The notes under the pieces are model-generated. The model was given only the letters and a program-made list of their open reading frames with translations. It had not been told where the DNA came from and ran no database searches. From positions 98,688,162-98,752,161 of the forward strand of contig NC_134397.1 of NCBI RefSeq assembly GCF_050003625.1: a DNA stretch of 64,000 bases. The letters are read 5' to 3'. The stretch is from Haematobia irritans. Its lineage: Eukaryota; Arthropoda; Insecta; Diptera; Muscidae. Each line of letters starts with the position of its first letter. The first letter of the stretch is position 1. Positions 21,331-31,721 of this stretch are shown here, one piece after another. The position numbers and the translations under genes were made by a program.

Positions 21331-21894
21331 TGTATTCTATTTTTACGTTATTATTACAAAAAACATACAGATCATTGTTACAATGATCTCAAGTAATTTG
21401 CCTAAAACACAAAAAAACTATCAGAATGAAAGTCTAACATGAATTACTCTTGAGTTTATTTTAAAATATTTGTTTTAGAACAACGAATTGTTAATTTTTT
21501 GTTATTTTTTTCGTAAAACAATAAAAATAAGAGTTTAATAATCATATTCACGGATATTTATTTTTTCGGTTTTGGCCGGTTAACCGGTTTTGTTTTTCGT
21601 ATAAACCGTTTTTCAAAAAAAATGGCTATTAAAATTTTCACTTTTCATTAAAAAACGATTCTTACTGTAAAATTCTCCCATTTTTTACTATTCTTTCATT
21701 AAAAAAATTCCGTTATGCCTCTTTTCTTCAGAGTTAATACTTTTTTACTATAGTTTTTGTCTCTATTTAAAAAAAATAGAGTTACTAACCTTTTGTTTAG
21801 TAGGCGCGATATTTATTATCTATAAGAACTGCATTAAAGCAGCTTTAAAGGAAAAATGCCTTTTTCTGTATATTTAGTTTGTAAGAAAAGATTG
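21331..21894. other. AT-rich sequence without recognised genes
   Basis: I see only A/T-rich low-complexity sequence and a short palindrome, ccggttaaccgg, near 21571. The last five bases (gattg, 21890-21894) are the target-site duplication of the BEL element P1. Confidence 0.5.
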
Positions 21895-22226
21895 TGTTGT
21901 CGCTAGCACCAAAACCGGCTAATTCGGATACTTTTTAGTTATTTTAAAAACTTTGTTCTTAAGTAGATAACTTACAAATGCCATGTAATTTTCGGAATGA
22001 AGCGTCACGCAAGAAACAAAGCGCCATTTTAGCCAGACTAAAGTAGTAATTAGCTTTGCCGGACGCATTCTATGTCCTTGAGAATCTTTAAATTATTTTT
22101 GCTTGCCAAATTGATTAATTCTTGAAGTATTTTATCTAGTGGTTTCCATACCAAAAAGTGAGTTTATATTCAGTCAAATTGCGAATTGTGTTAGAATTGT
22201 ATTCTTATTATAGGAATTTTAATATA
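21895..22226 (+). repeat. P1 5' LTR, first part
   Basis: It matches 25759-26092 of the 3' LTR. The LTR resumes after the inserted repeat at about 24233 (tggttgaaataaattgaatt) and ends at 24317 (AACAACA). Confidence 0.9.
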
Positions 22227-22464
22227 AACAAGTATATACGGCCGTAAGTTCGGCCAGGCCGAATCTTATGTACCCTCCACCATGGATTGCGTAGGAACTT
22301 CTACTAAAGGCTGTCATCTACAATCGAATTACTTGGGTTGCGATAACACTTGCCGATGGCAAGGTATCGTAAAACTTTTTAACACTGTCTTCTAAATTGT
22401 AAGTTAGCCCATACGGGGTATATATTAAACAAAAAAGGCCGATTAAATACGTATATAATCTAGT

Positions 22465-22810
22465 TTGACAAAATTTTCTATAGAAATAAAATTTTGACAA
22501 AATTTTCTATAGAAATGAAACCTTGACAAAAATTTCTATAGAAATAAAATTTTGACAAAATTTTCTATAGAAATAAAAATTTGACAAAATTTTCTATAGA
22601 AATAAAAACTTGACAAAATTTTCTATAGAAATAAAATGTTGACAAAATTTTCTATGGAAGTAAAATGTTGACAAAATTTTCTATGGAAATAAAATGTTGA
22701 CAAACATTTGTATAGAAATAAACTTTTGACAAAACTTTCTATAGAAATGAAATTTTGACAAAACTTTCTATAGTAATAAAATTTGACAAAATTTTCTATG
22801 GAAATAAAGT
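22465..22810. repeat. 29-bp tandem array
   Basis: About 12 units of ttgacaaaattttctatag plus aaataaaat, with point changes. It is not a CRISPR array: there are no spacers and the host is eukaryotic. Confidence 0.9.
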
Positions 22811-22829
22811 TTTGGTAGATTATTTTTGG

Positions 22830-23930
22830 CGATATGGACCAATTTTTGTGTAATAAGTCATCGGCTATATATAACTAAAGACCGATATGGACCAATTTTT
22901 ACATGGCTGTTAGAGGCCATATATTGACAAAATGTACCAAATTTCAACCGTATCGGATGACTTTTGCTCCTCCAAGAGGTTTCGGACGTCAAATCTGGGG
23001 ACGGTTTATATGGGAACTATATATAATTATGGACCGATATGGACCAATTTTTGCATGGTTGTTAGAGACCATATACTAACACCATGTACCAAATTTCAAC
23101 TGGATCGGATGAATTTTGCTCTTCCAAGAGGCTCCGGAGGTCAAATCTGGGGATCGGTTTATATGGGGGATATATATAATTATGGACCGATATGGACCAA
23201 TTTTTGCATGGTTATTAGAGGCCGTAAACTAACATCAGGTACCAAATTTCAACCGGATCGGATGAATTTTGCCCCACCAAGAGGCTCCGGAGGTCAAATC
23301 TGGGGATCGGTTTATATGGGGGCTATATATAATTATGGACCGATATGGACCAATTTTTGCATGGTTGTTAAAAACCGTATACTAAGACCATGTACTAAAT
23401 TTCAACCGGATCGGATGAATTTTGCTCCTCCAAGAGGCTCCGGTGGTCAAATCTGGGGATCGGTTATATGGGAGCTATATATAATTATGGACCGATATGG
23501 ACCAATTTTTGCATGGTAGTTAGAGGCCGTATACTAACATCAGGTACCAATTTTCAACCGGATCGGATGAATTTTGCCCCTCCAAAAGTCTCCGGAGGTC
23601 AAATCTGGGGATCGGTTTATATGGGGGCTATATATAATTATGGACCGATATGGACCAATTTTTGCATGGTTGTTAGAGACCATATACTTACATCAGGTAC
23701 CAAATTTCAATCGGATCGGATGAATTTTGCCCCTCCAAGAGGCTCCGGAGGTCAAATCTGGGGATCGGTTTATATGGGGGCTATATATAATTATGGACCG
23801 ATATGGACCAATTTTTGCATGGTTGTTACAGACCGTATACTAAGACCACGTACCAAATTTCAACCGGATAGGATGAATTTTGCTGCTCCGGGAGGCTCCC
23901 CAAGCCAAATTTGGGGATCGGTTTATATGG
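22830..23930. repeat. 153-bp tandem array
   Basis: About seven units with a period of 153 bp (one spacing of 152), marked by ggatcgg at 23151, 23304, 23457, 23609 and 23762. Because 153 is a multiple of three, one frame stays open over several units and gives a 51-residue repeat (for example IWGSVYMGAIYNYGPIW). I do not consider it a protein gene. Confidence 0.85.
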
Positions 23931-24232
23931 GGACTATACGTAAACGTGGTCCGATATGGCCCATTTTCAATACCATCCGACCTACACCAATAACAACAAC
24001 TTGTGCCAAGTTTCAAGTCGATAGCTTGTTTCGTTCGGAAGTTAGCGTGATTTCCACAGACGGACGGACAGCCGGACAGACGGACGGACGGACGGACATG
24101 CTTAGATCGACTCAGAATTTCACCACGACCCAGAATATATATACTTTATGGGGTCTTAGAGCAATATTTCGATGTGTTACAAACGGAATGACAAAGTTAA
24201 TATACCCCCATCCTATGGTGGAGGGTATAAAA

Positions 24233-24417
24233 ATGTTGGTTGAAATAAATTGAATTGGTTATTTAATCAAACTTTTCTTTATTCAAAATCCATTGGGAAC
24301 CATTAGAAGAAACAACATCTTAAAATTCTTTTTGGCCATCAAGCTTTCTTTTACCTTCAACTTACACTGACGGAAGAAATATCTAACCACCAGTAGCCAA
24401 TCGCAGTAAGTACTAAT
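24233..24417 (+). repeat. P1 5' LTR end and leader
   Basis: The stretch 24233-24317 completes the 5' LTR. The leader follows (about 100 bp). I do not see a clear primer-binding site at the LTR edge. Confidence 0.7.
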
Positions 24418-25757
24418 GGAGGGTCAACAAATTATTCTTGAATGTCCACTTTGTCAAAATCCGATAAAATGCACGAACTGCCACTAGTTATCATACCACA
24501 TGTGCTAATGTCACTGAAAGTAACCAATCAAATCTAACCTTCAAATGCGGAACTTGTGTCTCGGAGCAAAGTGATAACATCCCACCTACTTCGGAAAACG
24601 GTAGTCGCCCTTCACGCCGCTCAAATGAGTCCCAATCGAGGTTTATACAATTAGAGTTCCAACGTTTAGAGGAAGGAGATCCTTGCAATTCACCATAAAT
24701 CAACAATATGTTGAAAATAAATACAAATTGCTACAGCTGGAAGAGGAAGAACGTTTAAGTGCCACTTCATCTAAGCGGTCACAAACTGTCCGTGACTGGT
24801 TACAGCAACTTCCTCAGTCTAACGATCAATCACAAATTCCTGCCGGGACCGAAAGCTGACGTCAATGCCAGGAGCCATCGATATTACAAGCTATCGATAG
24901 TTCTAATGTAGCACAAGCGAATAAAACTGCACCGGGGCAAGTATCATCGCACTTGCCAAATACATCAATTTATTTAAATAATGAAAACGAATCCTTAAAC
25001 ACTAACTATACCATGGGTCGTGCTAACAACCAAATCACTACATCTGTAGCTGCAGTACCGACACTAAATATTTCTTCAGATGCTAATTGCTTAGAACGAT
25101 CACGACAAATCCTTTGCCATTCTGTTAACAGTAGCTAACCCTGCTGCAGTTACATCAGATTCAGATTCCCACGCGCCGATATCCAGTTCCAATACTTACA
25201 CTTCTGTTCCAATGGGTCCCTCCAATCCACGGGTATCACACTCTATATATCCAAACATTTCGAATTTAACTTCTGCACAATATGCCAATGCCCAGTATTC
25301 ACATATGAACTTGCCACAACAGCCAATACATACAAATCTGCCACATTTCTCCGCCGACACTACGCAACTGAATCAGAGCCAAATACAGGCCCGTAAGTCA
25401 CTTCCAAAGGAATTTCCAAATTTCGGAGGACAACCGGAAGATTGGCCCCTTTTTGCATCCACCTTCGAATGGTCAACGCAAATTTGCGGATTTAGCGATA
25501 GTGAAAATTTTATCAGATTGCAAAAATCCTTGAGTGGAGATGCGTTAAAGAATGTGCACCACATGCTGATTCATCCATCTAATGTCTCCTGGGTAATGTC
25601 AATACTTAAACTTTTAATGGGACAACCTGAGAAAATAGTTAACTACATTAAAAATCGCATACGATCAACACCTCCTGTCGATGAAAAGCACTTACCCATT
25701 TACTGCCTTTGCAATAAATGTTAAAAGCTTAATTGCCACAATTGAGTCGTCAAGAGA
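24418..25757 (+). pseudogene. P1 gag, frameshifted, end deleted
   Basis: The N-terminal part has a Cys-rich start (LECPLCQNP) with frameshifts and stops before 24700. The best preserved part, 25212-25724, contains LPKEFPNFGGQPEDWPLFA and SFEW-like and SGDAL motifs of BEL/Pao Gag (DUF1759 type), then VDEKHLPI. A stop follows at 25724 after a frameshift. The 3' LTR starts at 25759, so all of pol is missing. Confidence 0.8.
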
Positions 25758-25758
25758 A

Positions 25759-26181
25759 TGTTGTCGCTAGCACCAAAACCGGATAATTCGAATACTTTTT
25801 AGTTATTTTAAAAACTTTGTTCTTAAGTAGATAACTTACAAATGTCATATCATTTTCGGAATGAAGCGTCACGCAAGAAACAAAGCGCCTTTATAGCCAG
25901 ACTGAAATAGTAATTAGCTTTACCGGACGCATTCTATGTCCTTGAGAAACTTTAAATTATTTTTGCTTGCCAAATTGATTAATTCTTGAAATAATTTATC
26001 TAGTGGTTTCCATACCAAAAAGTGAGTTTATATTCAGTCAAATTGCGAATTGTGTTACGAATTGTATTCTTATTTTAGGAATTTAAATATAAGAAATTTT
26101 GGTTGAAATAAATTGAATTGGGTATTTGAATCAAACTTTTCTTTATTCAAAATCCATTGGGAATCATTAGAAGAAACAACA
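25759..26181 (+). repeat. P1 3' LTR
   Basis: A complete 423-bp LTR, TGTTGTCGC to GAAACAACA, followed by target duplication GATTG. It preserves the site that is interrupted in the 5' LTR. Confidence 0.9.
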
Positions 26182-27354
26182 GATTGAATGTTCTCATTTT
26201 TTTAATTTAATTAAAATTACTTTATTTTATTTATGTTTATGAAAATACTGAATTATAAATTTATTGTTGTGTTTTTATTATTTATTTAAATATTTTAATA
26301 AATAGTTGTATTCCTCATATTTGGGGATTTACAAAACCCGGTTTTTTTGTTATATCCAGCCAACTTTTCCCAAAATTCAAGACAATAGGCCATTTGAATC
26401 TGGCAATCCTAGGCGATGTGCGAACATCGGCCGCCGCACAAGACTTACAAGCCAGCAACAAGTGTATTCACAGAATTTAAGGGAAGAAAGACAAAATATA
26501 ATAATAGAAAATTCCCGATTGAGACAACGCGTGAGCACACAAGATCATACAATCGCTTAACATTCCAATATGATCCCACTGCGAACTACAGTGATGATGA
26601 AAATTTATATATTGGACCAATGACGACTATATGCCAATATTTCAATGCGTTAAAGTTCAAAAGAGAAACGCCTGGATTGTTCTGCGCAAGTGGAAAAGTC
26701 AAATTGGATCCATTACTTACACCCTCATAGCCACTGAAATCATTGTTCGATGGAAATGATCCCGATTCAAGCCATTTTCTTCAACACATCCTTGAATACA
26801 ATAACTGCTGAAGGCGGCTTCATGCCGACTTGCATGGTAAAAGAAACAACACACATAACCAATCTCTCACACCAACACAATGAATTGTAACACATAACAA
26901 CTACGTATACACCACACGATCAGAAATTACACCGTATTTCTTCAATATTTCTTGACAAATACAGATACAGGGACACGAACAAATTTGTTATAAGAGCGGA
27001 TTGTACCCCAACAGGTGAACATGTGCGAAGATTCAATGCACCCACATTTAATAATAAAGTCACTGATCCCCATCTGACATACACGACATTGTGACAACAC
27101 AGATGGTGCATGGACCGTGCGGTGAATTAAATCCATTATCGCCTTGCATGGCTGATGGAAAGTGCACAAAACGATATCCGCGACCGTTAGTTGCTGAAAC
27201 AGGTACGGAGAACGATGGATATCCAGTTTATCGTCGGCGTTCAAAAGAAGATAATGGTCGAACTATCAAAGTTAAAGTCAAAAATCAAGATATTGAGATC
27301 GGAAATGAATTCATTGTACCATATTGCCCGCTTCTATCACATACGAAACACATA

Positions 27355-28289
27355 AAGGGTGATTTGTTAAGAGCTTGATAACTTAAAAAAAAAAAAAAAA
27401 ACGCATAAAATTTGCAAAATCTCATCGGTTCTTTATTTGAAACGTTAGATTGGTCCATGACATTTACTTTTTGAAGATAATTTCATTTAAATGTTGACCG
27501 CGGCTGCGTCTTAGGTGGTCCATTCGGAAAGTCCAATTTTGGGCAACTTTTTCGAGCATTTCGGCCGGAATAGCCCGAATTTCTTCGGAAATGTTGTCTT
27601 CCAAAGCTGGAATAGTTGCTGGCTTATTTCTGTAGACTTTAGACTTGACGTAGCCCCACAAAAAATAGTCTAAAGGCGTCAAATCGCATGATCTTGGTGG
27701 CCAACTTACCGGTCCATTTCTTGAGATGAATTGTTCTCCGAAGTTTTCCCTCAAAATGGCCATAGAATCGCGAGCTGTGTGGCATGTAGCGCCATCTTGT
27801 TGAAACCACATGTCAACCAAGTTCAGTTCTTCCATTTTTGGCAACAAAAAGTTTGTTAGCATCGAACGATAGCGATCGCCATTCACCGTAACGTTGCGTC
27901 CAACAGCATCTTTGAAAAAATACGGTCCAATGATTCCACCAGCGTACAAACCACACCAAACAGTGAATTTTTCGGGATGCATGGGCAGTTCTTGAACGGC
28001 TTCTGGTTGCTCTTCACTCCAAATGCGGCAATTTTGCTTATTTACGTAGCCATTCAACCAGAAATGAGCCTCATCGCTGAACAAAATTTGTCGATAAAAA
28101 AGCGGATTTTCTGCCACTGATTTTGGTAATAAAATTCAATGATTTGCAAGCGTTGCTCGTTAGTAAGTCTATTCATGATGAAATGTCAAAGCATACTGAG
28201 CATCTTTCTCTTTGACACCATGTCTGAAATCCCACGTGATCTGTCAAATACTAATGCATGAAAATCCTAACCTCAAAAGAATCACCCTT
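27355..28289 (-). mobile_element. DD41D mariner-like transposon, deletion derivative
   Basis: A 935-bp element bounded by perfect 10-bp terminal inverted repeats (AAGGGTGATT at 27355-27364 and AATCACCCTT at 28280-28289) and a TA target duplication (27353-27354, 28290-28291). It interrupts the Helitron. It carries a shortened transposase gene on the minus strand. Confidence 0.9.
27464..28175 (-). pseudogene. DD41D mariner transposase, N-terminal part deleted
   Basis: The catalytic domain is open for 217 codons from 28117. The first Asp is in LFSDEAHFW, the second in WFQQDGATCHTA and the third in SCDLTPLDYFLWG. There are 41 residues between the second and third, as in the rosa group of mariners. 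Upstream, a start MNRLTNEQRLQIIEF at about 28173 is fused after about 21 codons and in another frame to the catalytic part, so most of the helix-turn-helix DNA-binding domain and the linker are missing. The protein would be unable to bind its ends in the normal way. Confidence 0.9.
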
Positions 28290-29379
28290 TACAAACGTTG
28301 AGAGTTGTCATTCAGCCAAATCAATCCAATATTTGTGCAAATATATCACAAAAGGCAGTGACATGGCTGTGTTTGGTATTGCGTCGGAAAATGCGAATGA
28401 CGAAATCAGTAACTTCAAAATGGGCAAATACGTCAGTACAAATGAAGCATTGTGGCGATTATTTTCATTTCAAATGCATGAAGTATATCTCACAGTTGTA
28501 CACTTAGCAGTACATTTGGAAAATGACCAAAGAGATTACTTCACTTAGGCTAATGCGGCACAACGAGCTGAGAGACCACCATCGACAACATTGACTAGCT
28601 TCTTTGCAATATGTGAAGCGACGCTGGTGTACGTTGAATTGCCCAAGTATTACACTTGGAATCAATCACCAAAGAAATTCCAACGACGCAAACACGATCA
28701 TTTACCGACTGCTGTTGGTAAATGTTCGTGGACTAAAATCCTTCGCGCATTTGAAGACTGTGAATGTGAAATGTCAAACATATCGCGAAGCATGTCAACT
28801 AATGGGTTTGGTGGAGAACGATTCTCATTGGGATTTAACACTTGCGGATTCAGTTATTTCATCAAATGCGTACCAACTACGAACGCTTTTCGCAATTATC
28901 AGTTATGGAACAAATACAAAGACGACATATGTGAAGATATATTGTATTGCTTGCGCATTAAAACGAATAATCCTGATATCCAAATAACCAATGAAGGATT
29001 GATTCTGATTAATGATCAATGCTTGACTATTGCAAACAAGCTACTGATTGAAGTAGGAATGATTGCGCCAAAGCGATCGATGCACGATGCATTCAACCAA
29101 GAATTAAATCGAGAGCTGCAATACAATGTTGATAGATTGCAGGAATTCGTTCGAAATAATGTGCCGTTGCTGAATGAACATAAAAAGCAAGTATACGAAA
29201 CAATAATGCAAGCGGTAGACAATAATACTGGTGGTCTATTCTTCCGGGACGCACCTGGAGGAACAGGGAAAACGTTTGTCATTTCATTGATTTTGGCCAC
29301 AATTCGATCAAGATGTGACATAGCTTTGGATTCATTTTCATTTAGACAAGTTCAACTAAATAACACTATATTTGTGTAA

Positions 29380-29690
29380 TCGAAATAAATTCATTACTGC
29401 TGTGAAATGAAATCGTTAGTAATAAATATTTACTGCTGCAATTATTTATGTCATTGTACCACTCTGAATTTCATGTTTTTCGACAAATTAGTCACAATAA
29501 ATTGCTATTGTGAATCGAAGAAGCGTCAGTTTATCAAAATACAATCTGGCAACATCGGCGCGACTTGCACTGATGAGATGTTCTGGATAGAACACCAGTG
29601 CAACGATGTTCTGGATAGCCCACACAAATGTTGCATCCAGTGCTAAAAGAAAACAGCCCTAATATTAAAGCTATCTTGCTTAATTTTTGC
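29380..29690. other. Sequence after the Helitron fragment
   Basis: A 79-codon open frame (29407-29646) ends in a Cys-rich stretch but shows no family motif. I treat it as non-coding. It may be a decayed Helitron 3' region. Confidence 0.35.
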
Positions 29691-30420
29691 ACAAACTCGT
29701 TTTTTTGTCTCCAAGCAGGTCAAGTTGGAAGATGGGCTATATCGGTCCATGTTTTGGTATAGCCTCCCATATAAACCGATCTTCTGATTATACTTCTTCG
29801 GCTTCTAGAAACCGTATTTTCAATCAGATTTTCCTGAAATTAGAAATCTAAAGGTATGTTAGGACCACAAACAGGAGTGCCGAATATGGCGTGTATCGGT
29901 CTATGGTTTGCTATAGCCCCCATATAGCCCGATCTCCCGATTTTACTTCTTGAGCTTCTAGAAACCGTTGTTTTTATTCAATTTGCTTGAAATTTGAAAT
30001 CTAGAGGTTTTTGGGGGTCACAAATAAAATCGGAGGGCGGGTTTATAAGGTATCCCCCTTATAAACCCGCCCTCCGATTTGGGATCTAAATTTTGTAGGG
30101 TTTTGAGAACTACAACTAGGTGTGTTGTATTTTGTGTATCGGTGCATATTTTTGGCAGAGCACCCATATAGCTTGATTTCCTGATTTAACTCCATGGGCT
30201 TATATAAACCGTAGTCTTTATCCGATTTGAAATTATAACGGATTTGGTTTTATCGCTCCATTTGGTAAGACCTCCATATAGACCGATTCCACTTCTTGAG
30301 GGTATAGAAGGCGCGCTGTTCATGAAAGTTGCTTGAAAATGAAAGTAAAATTTCAAAATCTATAGATTTTAGATTTCAAATCAGGGCATTATTTAATCAC
30401 TCCTATATATTATCATCATT
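29691..30420. repeat. Degenerate tandem dispersed repeat
   Basis: Three to four diverged units of roughly 150-180 bp carry the words atatcggtccatg, cccatataaaccgatc, cttcttgagcttctagaaacc and gaaatctagag. It resembles the body repeats of other fly dispersed repeats. No coding potential. A perfect hairpin is embedded at 30027-30080. Confidence 0.65.
30027..30080. repeat. Perfect 24-bp inverted repeat (hairpin)
   Basis: The arm at 30027-30050 (aaatcggagggcgggtttat plus aagg) is matched exactly by its reverse complement at 30057-30080, with a 6-base loop (tatccc). The surrounding repeat units do not share this arrangement. Confidence 0.95.
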
Positions 30421-30424
30421 CTAT

Positions 30425-31200
30425 ACATTTGTTTCAAATACGTTAGAAACAGTGTAAGAATTAATAAAATGGTACAAATTATTTAAATTTTTGTCGAAAA
30501 AAGCTAAATCCACTCTAAAAACAAGCGAAGTTTTGAAATATTTAAGGTTAAAGGCCGACACACAATGAACACGCAGCTTAAATCGTCTCTTTTTTCTTTG
30601 CTTCGAAAAAAGTTGAACCGTTCATAATTATGAGAGTGCGCACAATAAATATAAGCTTGAGACCGAAGCGTGAAAATAAGTTAAATAAATTTTCACTTTT
30701 CCGGCTTCTATAGGCTGCTTTGATTTTGACGTTAAAAACATTTGTTGCTCCAGGTTTGTATATGGAAATATAAGTTTGTTTATGTTTATGAAGCGACAAA
30801 TACGATTTTCTATGTGTGTTGGAAAAATGGAAGCCGCTTTAAAGCAAAGAAAAAAGCTAAGGCATACGCCTGCTTTTTTTCATTGTGTTTCGGCCTTAAA
30901 CGTTTCTAACAAGCTTTAGAATGCATTAAAAATCATAAAAAAATAAAATAAATATTTATTTTGCAAAATATCACAGAATTTTTTAACTGACACCCAAAAC
31001 AGTGAATCACACCTATGAAAATGATGCAAATTGAGTGCGCCGGCTGACGAAATGGAAGACAGCCGTCCTATGACAAGCCCGAATAAAATCATCGCTTCTG
31101 CGCCAAAGTTGCACCATCTCCGGATCGGAAAATAACATATTTTTGGATCAATACTTTTTGAAAACGCTTTTTTGCTTTCACAATTCAACCAATTAAAATT
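30425..31200 (+). repeat. Dispersed repeat R-B, copy 1 (holds the MITE)
   Basis: Excluding the MITE, this sequence matches the reverse complement of 39870-40330. Shared blocks include aataaaatggtacaaattat, ttagaatgcattaaaaatca and atgatgcaaattg. The copies have diverged considerably. No coding potential. Type unknown. Confidence 0.75.
30552..30896. mobile_element. PIF/Harbinger-like MITE
   Basis: A 345-bp non-coding element with terminal inverted repeats AGGCCGACACACAATGA and TCATTGTGTTTCGGCCT (16 of 17 match) and a TAA target duplication on both sides (30549-30551 and 30897-30899). TAA/TTA duplication is typical of PIF/Harbinger. It is inserted in repeat R-B. The other copy of R-B (39870-40330, inverted) lacks it, giving an empty site. 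Confidence 0.85.
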
Positions 31201-31721
31201 GGTAGAAACTTGATCTTTTTCCATATCAATAATTTCTGGATAAAACTGTGCATTGAATCATCAGTTTAATTTACATTCCATCATTTTACACTCAAATCGA
31301 TGATTTGAAATTGGCAAAGGAAAAGAGAAAATTTTGTACTAATATTTATTTTCCGGAAGGTTCAAGTGTGGTTCACTTTGGGTTTGGTGAATTACCAGAA
31401 TTTGTTCTGATAATTGTTTGATAGTTTTGCTGCAAGTAGAGGATGCTGATGAGGAATGTGGTAATTCCGAAACGTGCGTCCATCCAACCATCTTGCAGGG
31501 CTTTGCCCAAATAAATTTGACAAACATTCTTTCGTCTCGTCTTTTGTAGTTTAGTCAACGCGATGGTTTTTAAGATGAGATCAAAACAAGAAATATGATT
31601 CGAATACAAATCAACAATACCAAAACCAAACGAATGAAGTAAGAGGAAGCACGCTCAAAATAGACCCATCCAATTGCACTCAAATCGATGATTTGAAATT
31701 GGCAAATGAAAAGATAAATGT
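31201..31721. repeat. Repeat R-A copy between 42-bp direct repeats
   Basis: The stretch 31350-31560 is a copy of R-A (see 11455). It lies between two direct copies of a 42-bp sequence starting cactcaaatcgatgatttga, at 31290-31332 and 31677-31720. These could be an old insertion duplication or a local duplication. No gene is visible. Confidence 0.6.

Larger units (their letters stand above)
22227..24232. repeat. CCTCCACCATGG-type composite repeat element
   Basis: The element begins acaagtatatacggccgtaa and taccctccaccatgga, and ends tcctatggtggagggtat, so the two ends form an imperfect subterminal inverted repeat. Inside are a 29-bp tandem array (22465-22810), a 153-bp tandem array (about 22830-23930), a GGAC-rich block (24058-24100) and a conserved tail (about 24105-24232). 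It sits in the P1 5' LTR. The uninterrupted sequence is visible in the 3' LTR near 26093, which fixes the boundaries to within a few bases. No transposase is visible. Class unknown, possibly Helitron-like or MITE-like. Confidence 0.85.
21895..26181 (+). mobile_element. BEL/Pao retrotransposon P1, gag-only
   Basis: Two LTRs (TGTTGTCGC to GAAACAACA) bracket a gag remnant. A perfect 5-bp target duplication GATTG flanks the whole at 21890-21894 and 26182-26186. No protease, RT, RNase H or integrase remains. Gag runs to about 40 bp before the 3' LTR. The 5' LTR is split by a 2-kb repeat element. The LTRs differ at roughly 15-18 of 423 positions by eye, so the insertion is not recent. Confidence 0.9.
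26306..29379 (+). pseudogene. Helitron Rep/helicase remnant, interrupted by mariner
   Basis: Fragments of a Helitron protein occur in order. The N-terminal helitron-like domain is at 26416-26730 (FQYDPTANYSDDENLYIG, ALKFKRETPGLFC). The Rep-side stretch is at 27091-27378 (MVHGPCGELNPLSPCM, GYPVYRRRS). The Rep motif YLCKYITKGSDMAVFG lies at 28346-28378. Then come LPKYYTWNQSPKKFQRRK (28645) and a PIF1-type helicase start with Walker A DAPGGTGKTF at 29245-29275. The frame is broken several times (for example TAG at 28546-28548) and the helicase ends soon after Walker A. The mariner at 27355-28289 splits it. Helitron ends (5' TC, 3' CTRR hairpin) were not found. Confidence 0.8.

Noticed and set aside
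22465..22810. CRISPR-like array
   Set aside because: It is a head-to-tail 29-bp tandem repeat without spacers in a eukaryotic repeat.
22932..24253. Long open frames with a repeated 51-residue unit
   Set aside because: They follow from a 153-bp tandem repeat whose period is divisible by three. There is no known domain and they lie inside a non-coding repeat element.
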